DNA of 64,000 nucleotides from Eriocheir sinensis (taxonomy: Eukaryota; Arthropoda; Malacostraca; Decapoda; Varunidae): positions 23,026,535 to 23,090,534 of the forward strand of contig NC_066516.1 in the NCBI RefSeq assembly GCF_024679095.1, read 5' to 3'. The first letter of the stretch is position 1; each line of letters begins with the position of its first letter. The notes beneath the pieces are model-generated. The model was not told where the DNA came from and searched no databases. It saw only the letters and a program-made list of their open reading frames with translations. Positions 22,621 to 32,384 of this stretch are shown in pieces. Position numbers and translations under genes: made by a program.

Positions 22621-23235
22621 CCAGCCAGCCTGCTAGTCAGCGAGTCAGAAAGCCATGCAACCAGCTAGTCAGCCCAAAAGCCAGTTAGTTAGCCAGCCAG
22701 AATGTCAGTCAGAAATCCAGAAAACCAGTCAGTCAGTCAGTCAGTCAACCAGTCAGAGAGCCAGTCAGTCAGTCGAAAAGCCAGTCAGAATGTCAATGAG
22801 TCAGCCAGTCAGAAAGCTAGTCAGTCAGTCATTCAGTTAGACAGCTAGTCAGTCATTCAGTAAAGTCATTCATTGAGTCAGTCAGTCAGTCAGCTAGTCA
22901 ACCAGTCAACCAACCATCCAATCACCCAGTCAGTCAGTTACTCAATCAGTCATTTATGCAGTCAACCAGTCAGTCAGTCAGCCAGTCAACCAACCATCCA
23001 ATCACCCAGTCAGTCAGTTACTCAATCAGTCATTTATTCAGTCAACCAGTCAGTCAGTCAGCCAGTCAACCAACCATCCAATCACCCAGTCAGTCAGTTA
23101 CTCAATCAGTCATTTATTCAGTCAACCAGTCAGTCAGTCAGCCAGTCAACCAACCATCCAATCACCCAGTCAGTCAGTTACTCAATCAGTCATTTATGCA
23201 GTCAACCAGTCAGTCAGTTAACCAGCAGATTGAGC
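22621..23235. repeat. CAGT/CAGC-rich array with an 80-bp higher unit
   Basis: Tetranucleotide-like CAGTCAGTCAGC repeats throughout. From about 22909 an 80-bp unit (AACCAACCATCCAATCACCC, AGTCAGTCAGTTACTCAATC) recurs at 22909, 22989, 23069 and 23149. As 80 is not a multiple of three, the 142- and 161-codon ORFs read the repeat in changing frames and are not genes. Confidence 0.9.
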
Positions 23236-23341
23236 CAACAACCAACGCCCGAGCAAAGAGAGTCATTTCGCGTGTCGAGCATAAACAACCCAAACTGGTA
23301 AGGACCGGCAGGACACGCTCATTGCACACCTTTCTCTTCGG

Positions 23342-23735
23342 GGGCGTGGCAGGTGGGTGGTGTTTTTCTCGATGTTATGATACGCATTGCTGTGTTTACC
23401 GGAGGAAGAAGAAGATTAAGTTGTCGAATGCATTAGAGTGAACAGGTGGGTGGTGTTGTTCTCGATGTTATGATACGTATTGCTGTGTTTACCGGAGGAA
23501 GAAGAAGATTAAGTTGTCGAATGCATTAGAGTGAACAGGTGGGTGGTGTTGTTCTCGATGTTATGATACGTATTGCTGTGTTTACTGGAGGAGACAATGC
23601 GTAGAGGAAAATTATGTTGTCGAATACATTAGAGTGACCAGGTGGGCAGTTATTCTTGATGTTATGATACGCATTGCTGTGTTTACCGGGAGGGACAATG
23701 CGGGGAAGAAAATAAAGTTGTCGAATGCATTAGTG
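23342..23735. repeat. Four tandem units of about 92-100 bp
   Basis: CAGGTGGGTGGTG begins units at about 23350, 23442 and 23538, and CAGGTGGGCAG at 23640. Shared phrases are TCGATGTTATGATACG and GTTGTCGAATGCATTAG. The last unit ends at the poly-T of a SINE-like insertion. Confidence 0.85.
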
Positions 23736-23890
23736 AACTTTTTTTTTTTTTTTTTTTACAGCAAAGGAGACAGCTCAAGGGCACAAAAAAAGGAAACAAT
23801 AATAAAAAAAAGCCCGCTACTCGCTGCTCCAAAAAAGAATCCAAAGAGGCGGGCGAAAGAGAGGTCAATTTCGGGAGGAGAGGTGTCCAG
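23734..23890 (-). mobile_element. SINE-like retroposon, reference long copy
   Basis: Plus-strand order: poly-T, ACAGCAAAGGAGACAGCTCA, AGGGCACAAAAAAAGG, A-rich linker, AGCCCGCTACTCGCTGCTCC, GAATCCAAAGAGGCGGGCGA, AAGAGAGGTCAATTTCGGGA, GGAGAGGTGTCC. Read on the other strand this is a short body ending in GAGCTGTCTCCTTTGCTG plus poly(A), typical of a retroposed element. No internal polymerase III promoter is obvious, so it may be the 3' end of a longer element. Confidence 0.8.
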
Positions 23891-24130
23891 ATTAATAAAC
23901 AGTTAGAGGGAAGATAAAGACAGTCCAGTTACCCGTTTTGCCAGTCAGTTCCATGGAGTGACAGGTAGTTCGCTATTCATGATATTACTGCGTTTATCAA
24001 AAGACCAATTCGAGGAAGAAAAAAAGAAAATTAACTGGAATTCGTTTGTAAGAATGAACATGAATACACAGTTAGACGGAAGACGAGAAACACACAGTCC
24101 ATTTTAATCCATTTCGCCAGTCAGTTAGTG
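23891..24130. other. Unassigned interval
   Basis: Diverged relatives of the preceding and following arrays (GCGTTTATCAAAAGACCAATTCG, CCATTTCGCCAGTCAGTTAG). No gene was seen. Confidence 0.4.
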
Positions 24131-24850
24131 AAGTTTCATACAGTCACAGTCTGTAGAGAGGCCGCCAAGATGCTGGAGTGAACAGTTACCAGTCAGTCAG
24201 TCACCCAGGAAGCCGATACGCAGCCCATCAGTCCATTTTGCCAGTCTGCTAGTCAAGGGTCATACAGTCACAGTCAGTAGAGAGGCCGCCAAGATGCTGG
24301 AGTGAACAGTTACCAGTCAGTCAGTCACCCAGGAAGCCAATACGCAGTCCATCAGTCCATTTTGCCAGTCTGCTAGTCAAGGGTCATACAGTCACATTTT
24401 TACAGGGTCCGCCAAGATGCTGGGGTGAACAGTTACCAGTCAGTCAGTCAGTCACCCAGGAAGCCAATACGCAGCCCATCAGTCCATTTTGCCAGTCTGT
24501 TAGTCAAGGGTCATACAGTCACAGTTTTACAGGGGCCGCCAAAGGAGTGGACAGTTACCAGTCAGTCAGTCACCCAGGAAGCCAATACGCAGTCCATTTT
24601 GCCAGTCTGTTAGTCAAGGGTCATACAGTAACAGTTTTACAGGGGCCGCCAAAGGAGTGGACAGTTACCAGTCAGTCAGTCACCCAGGAAGCCAATACGC
24701 AGTCCATTTTGCCAGTCTGTTAGTCAAGGGTCATACAGTCACATTTTTACAGCGGCCGCCAAGATGCTGCAATGGAGTGAACAGTTACCAGTCAGTCAGT
24801 CACCCAGGAAGCCGATACGCAGCCCCCAGTCCGCTTGGTCAGTCAGTCAG
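24130..24850. repeat. Six to seven tandem units of about 110-124 bp
   Basis: ACAGTTACCAGTCAGTCAGT starts units at about 24182, 24306, 24429, 24551, 24661 and 24781. Each contains CACCCAGGAAGCCAATACGC, CATTTTGCCAGTCTG, TAGTCAAGGGTCATACAG and GGCCGCCAAGATGCTG. Two units lack CAAGATGCTG. Confidence 0.9.
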
Positions 24851-24959
24851 TCTGCATACCGCATCACTTAGCCGCCGAGTCGCCCTTGTTCCCCTGCCCC
24901 GCTCCGCCAGTCCGTCCGTCTGTCAGCCAACCAGTCAGTCAGTTTGTTATGTAACGATT

Positions 24960-25300
24960 GGATCAACCGGCCAGACCCGAACCGACACAACCTGACCGGA
25001 CCCGTTCACCCAACTCTGTCGCGGAGGAGAAGGAGGAAGAGGAAGAAGAACAAGAACAAAAACAAGAAGAACAAGAATAAGAAGAGCAAAAAATAACAAG
25101 AACAGGAACAAAAACAAGGGGACAAACGATAACAAAGTAGAAGAAAAGAAGTACATGAACAAGAAGAACAAAAAATAAGAACAAGAACAGGAACAAAAAC
25201 AAGGGGACAACATCGGTAATAAAGTAGAAGCAAGAAGAAGAAGAAGAAGAAGAAGAAGAAGAAGAAGAAGAAGAAGAAGAAGAAGAAGCGTTATATAAAG
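24960..25300. repeat. GAACAA/GAAGAA-rich block with a 115-bp duplication and (GAA)n
   Basis: AACAAGGGGACAA and AATAAAGTAGAAG-like phrases occur twice (about 25115 and 25200) before a GAA run at 25229-25288. Minus-strand poly-Leu/Phe ORFs are artefacts. Confidence 0.75.
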
Positions 25301-25590
25301 AAGAGGAGGAGGAAGCGAAGGAAAGAGAAGATGGCGAAGGAAAACAAAAATGAGAAGGAGGAAAACCTTTTGCATCCGCCGTCCCTTCCTTCCTCCCTCT
25401 CTCCCTCCCTTCCTCCTATACAGAATAAGCTATCAGAGAGGGAAAACCCACACTTTATACAGGTTGAGGGGGAGGGGGGGGAGAGGGGGGGCATCTGTAT
25501 CTTCAGCTGATGTCCACACACTCCTGAGCAGCCCCGTCCCTTGCATCCCAAACACACACGCAGCATTCATACCAAGGGCCAGGAATGCTG

Positions 25591-25591
<1 letters not shown>

Positions 25592-25655
<64 letters not shown>
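25592..25655. repeat. (TC)n microsatellite
   Basis: About 32 TC units. Confidence 0.95.
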
Positions 25656-25656
<1 letters not shown>

Positions 25657-25659
25657 ACC

Positions 25660-26020
25660 AAGAAAGGAGAACTGAGGAAGAGGGGAAAGCATGGAGGGAG
25701 GGCATGGGAGAGAAAGAGTATGGGAGGAGGAGAGATAAGGGAGGAGAAAGGCATGGAGAGAAGGCAGGAAGGAGGAGGAGTGGAGAGAAGGAAGAGGAGG
25801 ATGTATAGAGGGAAGCCAAGGAGGTAGGTAGCCAAGAGAATGCAAGGATAGGGAACAGGATGGGAAATACATAGGAGAGCAGATGGGTAGGTGATGATGC
25901 AAAACTGGGAGACAGAAAAAGGAAAGCATTGAGGGGAAACGAGGAAATGGAGAATGTAAACAGGAGAGGCGGTGAGGTATGGTATGCGAGGAGGGAAGAT
26001 ATGAAAGAAAACGGGAAGAT
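25660..26020. repeat. Purine-rich low-complexity DNA
   Basis: GGAGG, GGAAAG and GAGGAAG motifs. ORFs of up to 273 codons on the minus strand cross this tract and the next array and have no recognised domain. Confidence 0.6.
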
Positions 26021-26345
26021 AAACGTTTGCAAGGATGGGAAACAGAAGAAGATAAACAAGCGGAGAATGAACAGTGAAGGACGTACAGAGAAGAAAGAAA
26101 ACGGGAAGATAAATGTTTACAAGGATGGGAAACAGAAGAAGATAAACAAGAAGAGAATGAAAAGTGAAGGACGTACAGAGAAGAAAGAAAACGGGAAGAA
26201 AAATGTTTACAAGGATGGGAAACAGAAGAAGATAAACAAGGGAAGAATGAAAAGTGAAGGACGTACAGAGAAGAAAGAAAACGGGGAGATAAATGTTTGC
26301 AAGAATGAGAAACAAGATAAACAAGAGTATGAAAAGTTAAGGACG
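26020..26345. repeat. 90-bp tandem array, three to four copies
   Basis: GGGAAACAGAAGAAGATAAA recurs at 26037, 26127 and 26217, with GAAGGACGTACAGAGAAGAA in each unit. The unit is 30 codons long, so a 152-codon plus ORF runs through as a KINVYKDGKQKKINK-type repeat. The last unit is shortened. Confidence 0.9.
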
Positions 26346-26519
26346 TACGGAGGAGAGGGAGGGAGGTACAGGATGCAAGGAGGATAGAAATGGAAGAAGG
26401 CAGGGAGGAGGAGGAGGAGGAGGAGAAGGAAGGGGAATGGGGTAGTAGGTAGGAAGGAAGGAATGAAGGAAGGCAGAGAACGTGAAGCAGCCACCGTAAA
26501 AATATAGGGCCAGCTCGAC

Positions 26520-27155
26520 AGTCCTACACAGCCTAATCTCAGCTAACTTAACTTATGTTCAGACCCAACCCATCCTGACCTAACCTAACCTAATCTAATC
26601 TAATCTCAGTAAACTTAATCTAATCTAATGTTCCTTAACCCAATCTAACTCATCAGACCCAACCCAACCCAACCTAAAGTATCCTAACCTAATCTCAGCT
26701 AAAAATCTAAATGTTCATACCCATTCCAACTCAACCAACCCAACCCAACCCAACCTAACCTAACCGAACCTAACCTAACCTAACCTAACCTAACCTAACC
26801 TGAGGTAACCTAATCTAATGTTCCTTAACCCAATCCAACTCAGTCAGACCCAACCTTACCCAATCTAACCAAATCTCAGCTAACTTAACTAATGTTCAGA
26901 CCCAACCCATCCTGACCTAACCTAACCTAATCTAATCTAATCTCAGTTAACTTAATCTAATCTAATGTTCCTTAACCCAATCTAACTCATCAGACCCAAC
27001 CCAACCCAACCTAAAGTATCCTAACCTAATCTCAGCTAACTTAATCTAATGTTCCTTAACCCATTCCAACCCAACCCAACCCAACCCAACCTAACCTAAC
27101 CTAACCCAACCTAACCTAACCTAACATAACCTAACCTAACATAACCTAACCAAGC
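26520..27155. repeat. Degenerate CCTAA (telomere-like) array
   Basis: CCTAACCTAA, TAATCTAATC and CCAACCCAACC pentamers fill 630 bp. A longer segment is duplicated inside it: CAGACCCAACCCATCCTGAC at about 26561 and 26898, through CCTAAAGTATCCTAACCTAA at about 26674 and 27011, a period of about 337 bp. Confidence 0.9.
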
Positions 27156-27276
27156 GTACTGAAGCCATCCAACCAAATGTAAGACGAAGAAAAAATAGGA
27201 AATAAAATATAAAAGACGAAGAAGAAGAAAAAAAATTAAGTCTTTGATACGATACCCATTCGTTACAAAGCACGTG

Positions 27277-27278
<2 letters not shown>

Positions 27279-27322
<44 letters not shown>
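27279..27322. repeat. (GA)n microsatellite
   Basis: About 22 GA units, followed by ACC triplets to 27390. Confidence 0.95.
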
Positions 27323-27325
<3 letters not shown>

Positions 27326-27439
27326 TTTTGTCGCCACTATTACTTTCCACTACCACCACCACCACCAACTCCACCACCACCACCACCATACTACTCCGCG
27401 GTGAATTTTCTCATTGAAGCAACGTCTCAGAGTCTTTGT

Positions 27440-27625
27440 GGAGCGTGTGCGGAGGAGGAGGAGGAGGAGGGAGAGAGAGCTTCGTGCAGGGCAGGAGATG
27501 AAGAGAGGAGGTAAGGGAGAGAGTGCAGTCGAAGAAGGGTGGGAGAGGGGTGGTGGTGGTGGAGGGGAGGAGAGGGGAAAGGAAGGGGAGGGGAAGGGAG
27601 GTAGGGGAGGGGGGAAGGGAAGATG
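27440..27625. repeat. G/A-rich low-complexity tract
   Basis: GGAGG and GGGGAAGG motifs; ORFs on both strands are low-complexity. Confidence 0.6.
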
Positions 27626-27661
27626 TCACTTTATTGGTCTATTGTAGTTGAAGCTCACGTG

Positions 27662-27663
<2 letters not shown>

Positions 27664-27746
<83 letters not shown>

Positions 27747-27832
27747 GGGTATCTCGTCGGTGTCTGCAAAGGATTAGGTCAGCCACGTCATCATCATCAT
27801 CATCATCGTCATCATCATCATCATCATCATTA
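27664..27832. repeat. (TC)n and (CAT)n microsatellites
   Basis: (TC)n at about 27664-27744, then CAT triplets at 27788-27830. Confidence 0.95.
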
Positions 27833-27914
27833 AACAGTAGTCGTATATAGTCTATGGTACACACACATACACCAATTAGTTCGTACGTCCGCCACCAGTT
27901 GTAACGTCCACCTC

Positions 27915-28130
27915 TGTTTAATGCGCAGTACGTGTCATGATATAGTCTTGTGATAATGATGTGTTGTCTTCTGGTAATAACACTGAGAGATCCTTCAGTC
28001 ACATCCTGCGGCCATATCGATGTCAGTAATGCGCGGTTGGTATCATGATAGAAGCTGACGATTATGGTGATGATGTGTTGTCTTCAGGTAATATGAGTGA
28101 TAAGAGATCCTTCTGTCAGGTCCTGTTCTC
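27915..28130. repeat. Two tandem copies of about 114 bp
   Basis: GATGATGTGTTGTCTTC/AATGATGTGTTGTCTTC occurs at about 27956 and 28070. GTGTCATGATA/GGTATCATGATA and AGAGATCCTTC flank it in each copy. Confidence 0.75.
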
Positions 28131-28199
28131 TTATCTGTTTATGGGTCCACAATCACGGCTGGACTTTGGTTGTTTGAGTCCAGAGGTGCATCTTGGCTT

Positions 28200-28870
28200 C
28201 TTACGGTTACTGGGCTACATTGAAGTTTAGGCTCAAGTTTAGGTTTTGGACTTACGTGTTTGTTTGATTAGTTTTGTTTTGGTTAGGTTTAGGGTTTAGG
28301 TTGAGTTAGTAAGATTAGGTTAGCTTTTTATGGTTACTGGCCTAGATTGAAGTTTAGGCTCAAGTTTAGGTTTTGGACTTAAGTGTTTGTTTGATTAGTT
28401 TTGTTTTGATTAGGTTAAGTTTAGGGGTTAGGTTGAGTTAGTAAGATTAGGTTAGCTTTTTATGGTTACTGGCCTAGATTGAAGTTTAGGCTCAAGTTTA
28501 GGTTTTGGACTTACGTGTTTGTTTGATTAGCTTTGTTTTGGTTAGGTGTAGGGTTTAGGTTGAGTTAGTAAGATTAGGTTAGCTTCTTATGGTTACTGGC
28601 CTAGATTGAAGTTTAGGCTCAAGTTTAGGTTTTGGATTCACGTGTTTTTTTGATTAGCTTTGTTTTGGTTAGGTTAAGTTTAAGGGTTAGGTTGAGTTAG
28701 TAAGATTAGGTTAGCTTCTTATGGCTACTGGGCTATTGAAGTTTAGGCTTAAGTTTAGGTTTTGGACTTAGGTGTTGGTTTGATAAGCTTTGTTTTGGTT
28801 AGGTTAAGTTTAGGGTTTAGGTTGAGTTAGTAAGATTAGGTTAACTTCTCGTATTCGTTTTATATTTCGT
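28200..28870. repeat. About 130-bp TTAGG-rich satellite, five copies
   Basis: TTATGGTTACTGGCCTAGAT-like starts lie at about 28205, 28333, 28464, 28592 and 28723. Each unit carries AAGTTTAGGCTCAAGTTTAG, GTGTTTGTTTGATTAG and GGTTGAGTTAGTAAGATTAG. Repeat spacing alternates 128 and 131 bp. Confidence 0.9.
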
Positions 28871-29089
28871 TTTATATTTCATTCTTGTTTGTTTGATTAG
28901 CTTTGTTTTGGTTAAGTTAAGTTGGTTGAGTTAGTAAGATTAAATTAACTTCTCGTATTGGTTTCATATTTTATCGATTTCTTCATATGATGTTCTTCTT
29001 TGCAATATTTTTTTTTCTTCTATTTTTCTTTTGGTCTTGAGATGCTTGTGTTTACTGACGAATTGAAATGGGAAGGGACAACAGTTTCT

Positions 29090-29450
29090 TTGGTTACGCT
29101 GGATTATAATTAGGTTTACGCTGGGTTAGAATTAGGTTTTTGGGTTTTATTAGGTTAGAATTAGGTTTTTGGGTTTTATTAGGTTAGAATTAGGTTTTTG
29201 GGTTTTATTAGGTTAGAATTAGGTTTATGGGGCTTATTAGGTGAGAATTAGGTTTACGTTAGAATTAGGTTTTTGGGTTTTATTAGGTTAGAATTAGGTT
29301 TATGGGGCTTATTAGGTGAGAATTAGGTTTATGGGGCTTATTAGGTGAGAATTAGGTTTACGTTAGAATTAGGTTTAAGCTGGGTTAGAATTAGGTTTAT
29401 ATTAACTTTACTTAGGTTTGGTTTTAGGCTAGTTTACGTCAGGCTAGGTT
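29090..29450. repeat. GAATTAGGTTT tandem array
   Basis: Short units such as GGGTTTTATTAGGTTAGAAT and GGGGCTTATTAGGTGAGAAT repeat with 27-30-bp spacing. TTAGG is the common core. Confidence 0.85.
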
Positions 29451-29477
29451 CATCTTCCTATAGTTGTTTGCGTCTGT

Positions 29478-29482
<5 letters not shown>

Positions 29483-29529
<47 letters not shown>
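29483..29529. repeat. (TC)n microsatellite
   Basis: About 23 TC units directly before CATGGCTACTC. Confidence 0.95.
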
Positions 29530-29532
<3 letters not shown>

Positions 29533-29835
29533 GGCTACTCTTCTTCAGATCTTGCTCGTGGCCACTTTTTGACCTTTTCGGTGGGTCGCTTACTTCACCT
29601 TATTCTCGGACACTTTACTATTAATATTCGCCTGTTCCCCTCGTCCCCTCAGTTGATCCGCGCTGATTCCCCTCAATTCCTCCATTCACTCATCCTTACA
29701 GTACTGCTCCTCCGTCCTTCTCAACACAGCAGCACGCCACGCCACACCACTCTCACCCACTCACCCACTCACTCACGTACTCACTCACTATACTTTACCC
29801 GTCACCCACACCGCTACTCTCACCCTCTCTCACAT
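29530..29835. other. Unassigned pyrimidine-leaning interval
   Basis: A 178-codon plus ORF starts in the (TC)n tract and ends in (CA)n. No recognised protein feature; not accepted as a gene. Confidence 0.4.
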
Positions 29836-29930
29836 TTTCTTAGCGGGCTTTTTATTTTTATTTTTTATTTTTTTAAGTCTGACTATCTATGTAAATCGTT
29901 GCTCTTTTTTTTTCTTTCTCCCCAGCATCC

Positions 29931-29996
<66 letters not shown>
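29836..29996 (+). mobile_element. SINE-like fragment followed by (CA)n
   Basis: TTAGCGGGCTTTTTATTTTT is the middle of the retroposon family without its downstream box. (CA)n lies at about 29935-29996. Confidence 0.5.
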
Positions 29997-29998
<2 letters not shown>

Positions 29999-30416
29999 GA
30001 CATCCTGCAAGAACTGGTAATCACAGACTGGTTGCTAACTGCTCTTCTCCCCTCTTTGTTTCTCTCCCTCCCTCTCCCTCTCTCCCCTCGCCTGCCTTGT
30101 GATGTCTCAATCAGAGGGGACCACCACCCTCTTCTTCCCCCTCCTCCCTCCACCCCAACCCCTCGCCTCACCCCCACTCACCCCTCCCTCGGCAAACAGA
30201 CCATCTCAGACTACTGGGTCAGGACCGTACGGGCTGCTTGCTATCATACCAATCAGAGGAACCGCGGGTATAATGGAGTGAAGCAGCGCCTTCTTACATC
30301 ACGTCACTCCGCTTCCTGTTACCCCCTCCCCCCCCCTCTCTCCCCCTCCTCCCCACTCCTCTCTGACCTCGCGTAAATCGGCTGCCTGTTTGCCTAAGTC
30401 TGACTTGAGTCACTTC
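29997..30416. other. Unassigned C-rich interval
   Basis: C-rich DNA with short ORFs up to 114 codons; no recognised family. Confidence 0.35.
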
Positions 30417-30420
30417 TGTT

Positions 30421-31215
30421 TCTCTCTCGCTCTCTGGTTCTTTCTCGCTCTCTGCTTCTTTCTCGCTCTCTGGTTCTCTCTCGCTCTCTGGTTCTTTCTC
30501 GCTCTCTGCTTCTTTCTCGCTCTCTGGTTCTTTCTCGCTCTCTGGTTCTTTCTCGCTCTCTGGTTCTTTCTCGCTCTCTGCTTCTTTCTCGCTCTCTGGT
30601 TCTTTCTCGCTCTCTGCTTCTTTCTCGCTCTCTGGTTCTTTCTCGCTCTCTGGTTCTCTCTCGCTCTCTGGTTCTTTCTCGCTCTCTGGTTCTTTCTCGC
30701 TCTCTGGTTCTCTCTCGCTCTCTGGTTCTTTCTCGCTCTCTGGTTCTTTCTCGCTCTCTGCTCCTTTCTCGCTCTCTGGTTCTCTCTCGCTCTCTGCTCC
30801 TTTCTCGCTCTCTGGTTCTTTCTCGCTCTCTGCTCCTTTCTCGCTCTCTGGTTCTCTCTCGCTCTCTGGTTCTTTCTCGCTCTCTGGTTCTTTCTCGCTC
30901 TCTGCTCCTTTCTCGCTCTCTGGTTCTCTCTCGCTCTCTGGTTCTTTCTCGCTCTCTGGTTCTTTCTCGCTCTCTGCTCCTTTCTCGCTCTCTGGTTCTT
31001 TCTCGCTCTCTGGTTCTTTCTCGCTCTCTGCTTCTTTCTCGCTCTCTGCTTCTTTCTCGCTCTCTGGTTCTTTCTTGCTCTCTGGTTCTCTCTCGCTCTC
31101 TGGTTCTTTCTCGCTCTCTGGTTCTTTCTCGCTCTCTGGTTCTTTCTCGCTCCCTGGTTCTTTCTCGCTCTCTGCTCCTTTCTCGCTCTCTGCTTCTTTC
31201 TCGCTCTCTCTCTCG
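30421..31215 (-). repeat. 18-bp minisatellite, about 44 copies, with a long open minus-strand frame
   Basis: The plus-strand unit is TTCTTTCTCGCTCTCTGG. On the minus strand it codes SEKEPE, with variants [12 protein letters not shown] and SEKGAE. Units are arranged in partly ordered blocks (for example GAE, EPE, EPE, REPE repeated). A 349-codon minus ORF and a 283-codon plus ORF both span it. Being in frame is automatic for an 18-bp unit lacking stops, so a gene is not claimed. Confidence 0.95.
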
Positions 31216-31625
31216 TGGTTCTCAGCCCGGCATGTTCCTAGCCACAAAGAACAGATGAGTAATTGTGGGGATTGTTGAAGGGTGGAGGGCGAGGGGATGG
31301 AGGGGAAGGGAGGAGGGTAGAGGGAGGGGGATAGGGTGATCAAGAGAGTTATTGTTTGTGTTTAAGATCGGGGTAGTTACTTAACACCACCATCATCACC
31401 ACCACCATCATCATCATCATCATCATCATTATTTTTCTTATCATCATCGTCCTCCGTCTCCTCTTCCCCTTTTGTCCGCCTTTGCACTTCCAACACCCTC
31501 ATTCTTTATTTATTTTTTTTCGTTGCTATGTAGATTTTTGTAGCAGTTGTAGTAGTAGTGGTGGTGGTGGTAGTGATGGTGGTGGTGGTATATTAAAGAC
31601 ACTGTGTTTGTTTGTAGGAGCAATG
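31216..31625. other. Unassigned interval with short triplet runs
   Basis: CAT/CAC triplets at about 31389-31430 and GGT triplets at 31555-31590. No gene was recognised. Confidence 0.45.
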
Positions 31626-31627
31626 AG

Positions 31628-31705
31628 AAGCAGGCTTTTTTTTTCATTATTATTATTATTAATTTTTTTTCTTGCCCTTGAATTGCTTTCTCTACTGTAA
31701 AAAAA
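31628..31705 (+). mobile_element. SINE-like retroposon copy, 5' truncated
   Basis: GAAGCAGGCTTTTTTTTTC, TTA linker, TTGCCCTTGAATTGCTTTCT, CTACTGTAAAAAAAC. Confidence 0.7.
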
Positions 31706-31713
31706 CAAGCAAA

Positions 31714-31765
31714 CTATTTTTTTTTTTGCCTTGAACTGCTTCCTCTCCTGTAAAAAAACAAACAA
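31714..31765 (+). mobile_element. SINE-like 3' fragment, tandem to the previous copy
   Basis: TTTTGCCTTGAACTGCTTCC, TCTCCTGTAAAAAAACAAAC repeats the 3' box of the copy just upstream, including AAACAAGC/AAACAAAC after the poly(A). Confidence 0.6.
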
Positions 31766-31819
31766 ACTGTATTTAATGTTATGATGAACCTACTCGTATA
31801 CTCGAAGCAAAGGAGAGCT

Positions 31820-31823
<4 letters not shown>

Positions 31824-31884
<61 letters not shown>
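31824..31884. repeat. (GA)n microsatellite
   Basis: About 30 GA units. Confidence 0.95.
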
Positions 31885-31888
<4 letters not shown>

Positions 31889-32067
31889 ATTACGTGCCAT
31901 GTGTTTCGAAAGCTTGCTATGGAACTTGTTTTAAGTGTGCTAAGATATTCCTCTCACGCTCGCCTGCCAGTTTGCTCCCAGGACAGTCTTCTCTTGCGTA
32001 TATAACATGTAGACCCGTTTCCGTGTTGGCTCGCCCCGCTCTGCCTGCCATATCTCATCACTCGCAT

Positions 32068-32240
32068 ACCCTTTCAAGAGGAGGGTATCAGAACACCTCT
32101 CCTCCCGAAATTGACCTATCTCTCGGCCACTCCTGTAACTCTTTTAAGGAGCAGTGAGTAGCGTTTTTTTTTCACATTTGTTTCCTTTTATTTATGCCCT
32201 TGAACTGACTCCTCTGCTGTAGAAAAAATAAATAAATAAA
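32068..32240 (+). mobile_element. SINE-like retroposon, long sense copy
   Basis: CCTTTCAAGAGGAGGGTATC, AGAACACCTCTCCTCCCGAA, ATTGACCTATCTCTCGGCCA, CTCTTTTAAGGAGCAGTGAG, TAGCG, poly-T linker, TGCCCTTGAACTGACTCCTC, TGCTGTAGAAAAAATAAATA. It shows the fullest extent of the family (about 170 bp) and its A-rich 3' end. Confidence 0.8.
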
Positions 32241-32384
32241 AAAACGCTATAGCTACACCGCATCTCCCTCGTTTGCTTGCCGGCCAGCACATCCTCGTTG
32301 ATCTATTTATGTGTTGTGGCTCGCCCTATTCTGCCCTTCTATCTCCCTTGTAATTCCAGATTGAATGCGGATACATGTTCGCTC

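Noticed and set aside
22873..23441. 142- and 161-codon ORFs rich in Ser and Gln
   Set aside because: They read the CAGT-type 80-bp array in successive frames; the period is not a multiple of three, so there is no stable repeat protein.
24130..24850. CRISPR-like regular repeats
   Set aside because: The repeats are directly adjoining units of 110-124 bp without unique spacers, in a eukaryotic context. The same applies to 20437-20765 and 43990-45075.
25503..26324. 273-codon minus-strand ORF
   Set aside because: It reads the complement of a 90-bp purine array and (TC)n tract; no domain and no splice or start context.
32068..32240. Poly-T/poly-A flanked segments as assembly adapters or vector
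   Set aside because: The sixteen copies differ by substitutions and truncations and share a diverged body, which fits a genomic repeat family and not contamination.
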